A stretch of 64,000 nucleotides of DNA from Zingiber officinale (Eukaryota > Streptophyta > Magnoliopsida > Zingiberales > Zingiberaceae): the NCBI RefSeq assembly GCF_018446385.1, contig NC_056002.1, positions 30,924,636 to 30,988,635 of the forward strand. The letters run 5' to 3'. Positions within the stretch are counted from its first letter, which is position 1. Every line of letters begins with the position of its first letter. Of this stretch, positions 62,801 through 64,000 are shown piece after piece. Position numbers and translations under genes: made by a program. The notes beneath the pieces were generated by a model, which saw nothing but the letters and a program-made list of their open reading frames with translations, had not been told where the DNA came from and did no database searches.

Positions 62801-64000
62801 CTCATCATGGCCAAAAAACCCTAAGAAGGAGTTCATGAAATTCTAGCAATATTCAAGCATACAAGTCCTTTAAGATCTTTGTATTCTATCACATGAGCAT
62901 GGTTATTTAAATTTCAAGGTCTTCCTAACCCTAAACCCTTTCTTGACCGAATCATATGAGTGGTTTTCTCTTAGTTTCAAATATCTTCTAAGGAAGGAAA
63001 ACTAATACATGATCCTTAATATTTCATAGGGAGAACCTTGTACTAGTTGGGTAAAACAATAGATTTTCCCTAGCCTCTTAAGAATATTTTTGGCCAAAAT
63101 TCTAGGGTTCAGTACTCCTCTGATCAAGCATCATATAGGTATAAAAGTATGAAGAAGAACCCCTTTACATAGTATAGAAAAATCCATCATGTAGTGAAGA
63201 CTAGTTTAAACACCATTAGATTTTGAAAGCTCTTATTGGCCGAATTTTCTCAAACTTGTTTCTAGGTTTTAAAATCTTCTTAAAATCCGAAAAGCACATA
63301 AAAGCCTTGTACCACAGGTGAGGGGAAAGCTTACATCCTTTTCGCTTGTGGATCTAAGGTATGGTGAAGAAGAAGTAGCCTCTTCTTCTAGTTCCTTTCC
63401 CTTGATTCCCTTGCTAAGTCCTTGTATCTTAGGTTTTCTTAGGAGAAAACCTTGGCTTGGGGCCGAAAATGGAGGAGAGGGGAACTGAGGTTTCGGTGAG
63501 GGAGAGGAGAGAATGAGAAAAATGAGAGAAAATAGAATTTTCCCTTTACATATTCTCTTTTATGTTAAGGGGGAAGAGGTAGCAAACTTAGTTTTTGCTT
63601 TCCTTCTCCCTTAGCCTTTTTTTTTCTATTTTATTTTTTATTTTTATTTATTTATTTATACACATCATTCATGGTGAAGTAAGAGGGAATGAATCCCCTT
63701 AATTCCTCTTTAAACATTTCGGCAAAATCAAAGAGGAAGAGGGAGAGGAAGGGAGAAAGGCAAGTTGCCTTTCTCTTGCTCTTTTCTTGTTTCCTTTTGG
63801 CTAGCTTTTACTCTCATCTTTATCATAAGTTTCCCTCCTTTGTTATCAACATATTATTCCTATCCCAACTGGTTATTACCCATTAATTCTATGAAATATA
63901 ATATAAGAGGTTCAAGGTTCAATCCTTGACCTCTCCCTATTTTTATTTCTTTTTATTTCCTTTTTGGTTCAACTCATTTCCTATTATTTTCTAAGGTTAA
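59851..64000. mobile_element. Long LTR-like sequence of a probable Ty3/Gypsy element, cut by window edge
   Basis: It starts TGTAACGCCCGCCC, a terminus of the TGTAACG type known from long plant Gypsy LTRs (Tekay/Del-like), and shows no end before 64000. There is no coding content over 4.1 kb. It is rich in CATG/ATGCAT motifs, holds a 40-bp tandem array at 61040-61330, and repeats (A)TGGCCGAAA at intervals from 60490 to 63470. The superfamily rests on the terminus only; the second LTR, primer site and pol genes lie outside if they exist. Orientation is unknown. Confidence 0.5.
61040..61330. repeat. About 40-bp tandem repeat, 7-8 copies
   Basis: The unit GTATGCATCACTTAGGCATA, followed by CATCAT(A/G)TCATAAAG, repeats with few changes. 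It then grades into more diverged CATGCATATTTTATCCACAT units up to about 61560. Confidence 0.9.

Noticed and set aside
63905-63945. tRNA-like GGTTCAAGGTTCAATCC near the right edge
   Set aside because: It resembles a B box, but no acceptor stem or A box can be paired with it; it is probably repeat DNA.
1-64000. CRISPR arrays, operons, prokaryotic genes or viral genes
   Set aside because: The window is intron-rich plant nuclear DNA. The tandem repeats lack the regular repeat-spacer layout, and all retroelement domains are of plant retrotransposon type.

Overview
This is nuclear DNA from a flowering plant, most likely a monocot. The evidence is intron-rich genes with a GC-rich first exon, protein families specific to plants, and intergenic DNA packed with plant LINE, SINE, Copia, Gypsy, hAT and PIF/Harbinger relics. 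A Zingiberales source (ginger/banana group) is only a guess from the look of the LTRs. No prokaryotic, viral or organellar genes were seen.

Six protein genes could be reconstructed exon by exon; in every case the exon phases close and the total coding length is a multiple of three. From left to right they are: (1) a KAKU4-like nuclear-envelope/nuclear-pore protein, minus strand, 274-18808, 9 exons, 640 aa; (2) a plant glutaminyl-peptide cyclotransferase, minus, 22746-30425, 11 exons, 324 aa; (3) an ALE2-type receptor-like kinase, plus, 33604-38345, 8 exons, 743 aa; (4) a small coiled-coil protein of unknown function, minus, 38703-39421, 2 exons, 186 aa; (5) a probably plastid-targeted membrane protein of unknown function, minus, 49965-51867, 8 exons, 336 aa; (6) an R2R3-MYB transcription factor, minus, 53158-54673, 3 exons, 249 aa. 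They share no pathway. The cyclotransferase and the kinase are divergent, and the kinase and the coiled-coil gene are convergent.

The rest is a layered record of insertions. KAKU4 introns hold an RTE-type LINE, two other LINE fragments and a Copia element, and the Copia integrase is itself split by a solo LTR with a perfect 5-bp target duplication. Between the cyclotransferase and the kinase lies a foldback element of about 1.8 kb built of repeated hairpin units and split by a hAT-type MITE. A kinase intron carries a tRNA-derived SINE. At 41.4-49.7 kb a decayed PIF/Harbinger-like element contains a Myb-like pseudogene split by a solo LTR. It also contains a gag-only LTR retrotransposon bounded by an unusual 49-bp duplication. 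To the right, a foldback structure contains a hAT element with an 8-bp duplication, and from 59.85 kb to the end of the window runs a long LTR-like sequence full of internal repeats.

No new multi-gene system was found. The observations most worth a second look are the 49-bp duplication, the foldback element, two GC-AG introns, an upstream ORF before the kinase, a candidate extra KAKU4 exon, and the palindrome-rich LTRs.
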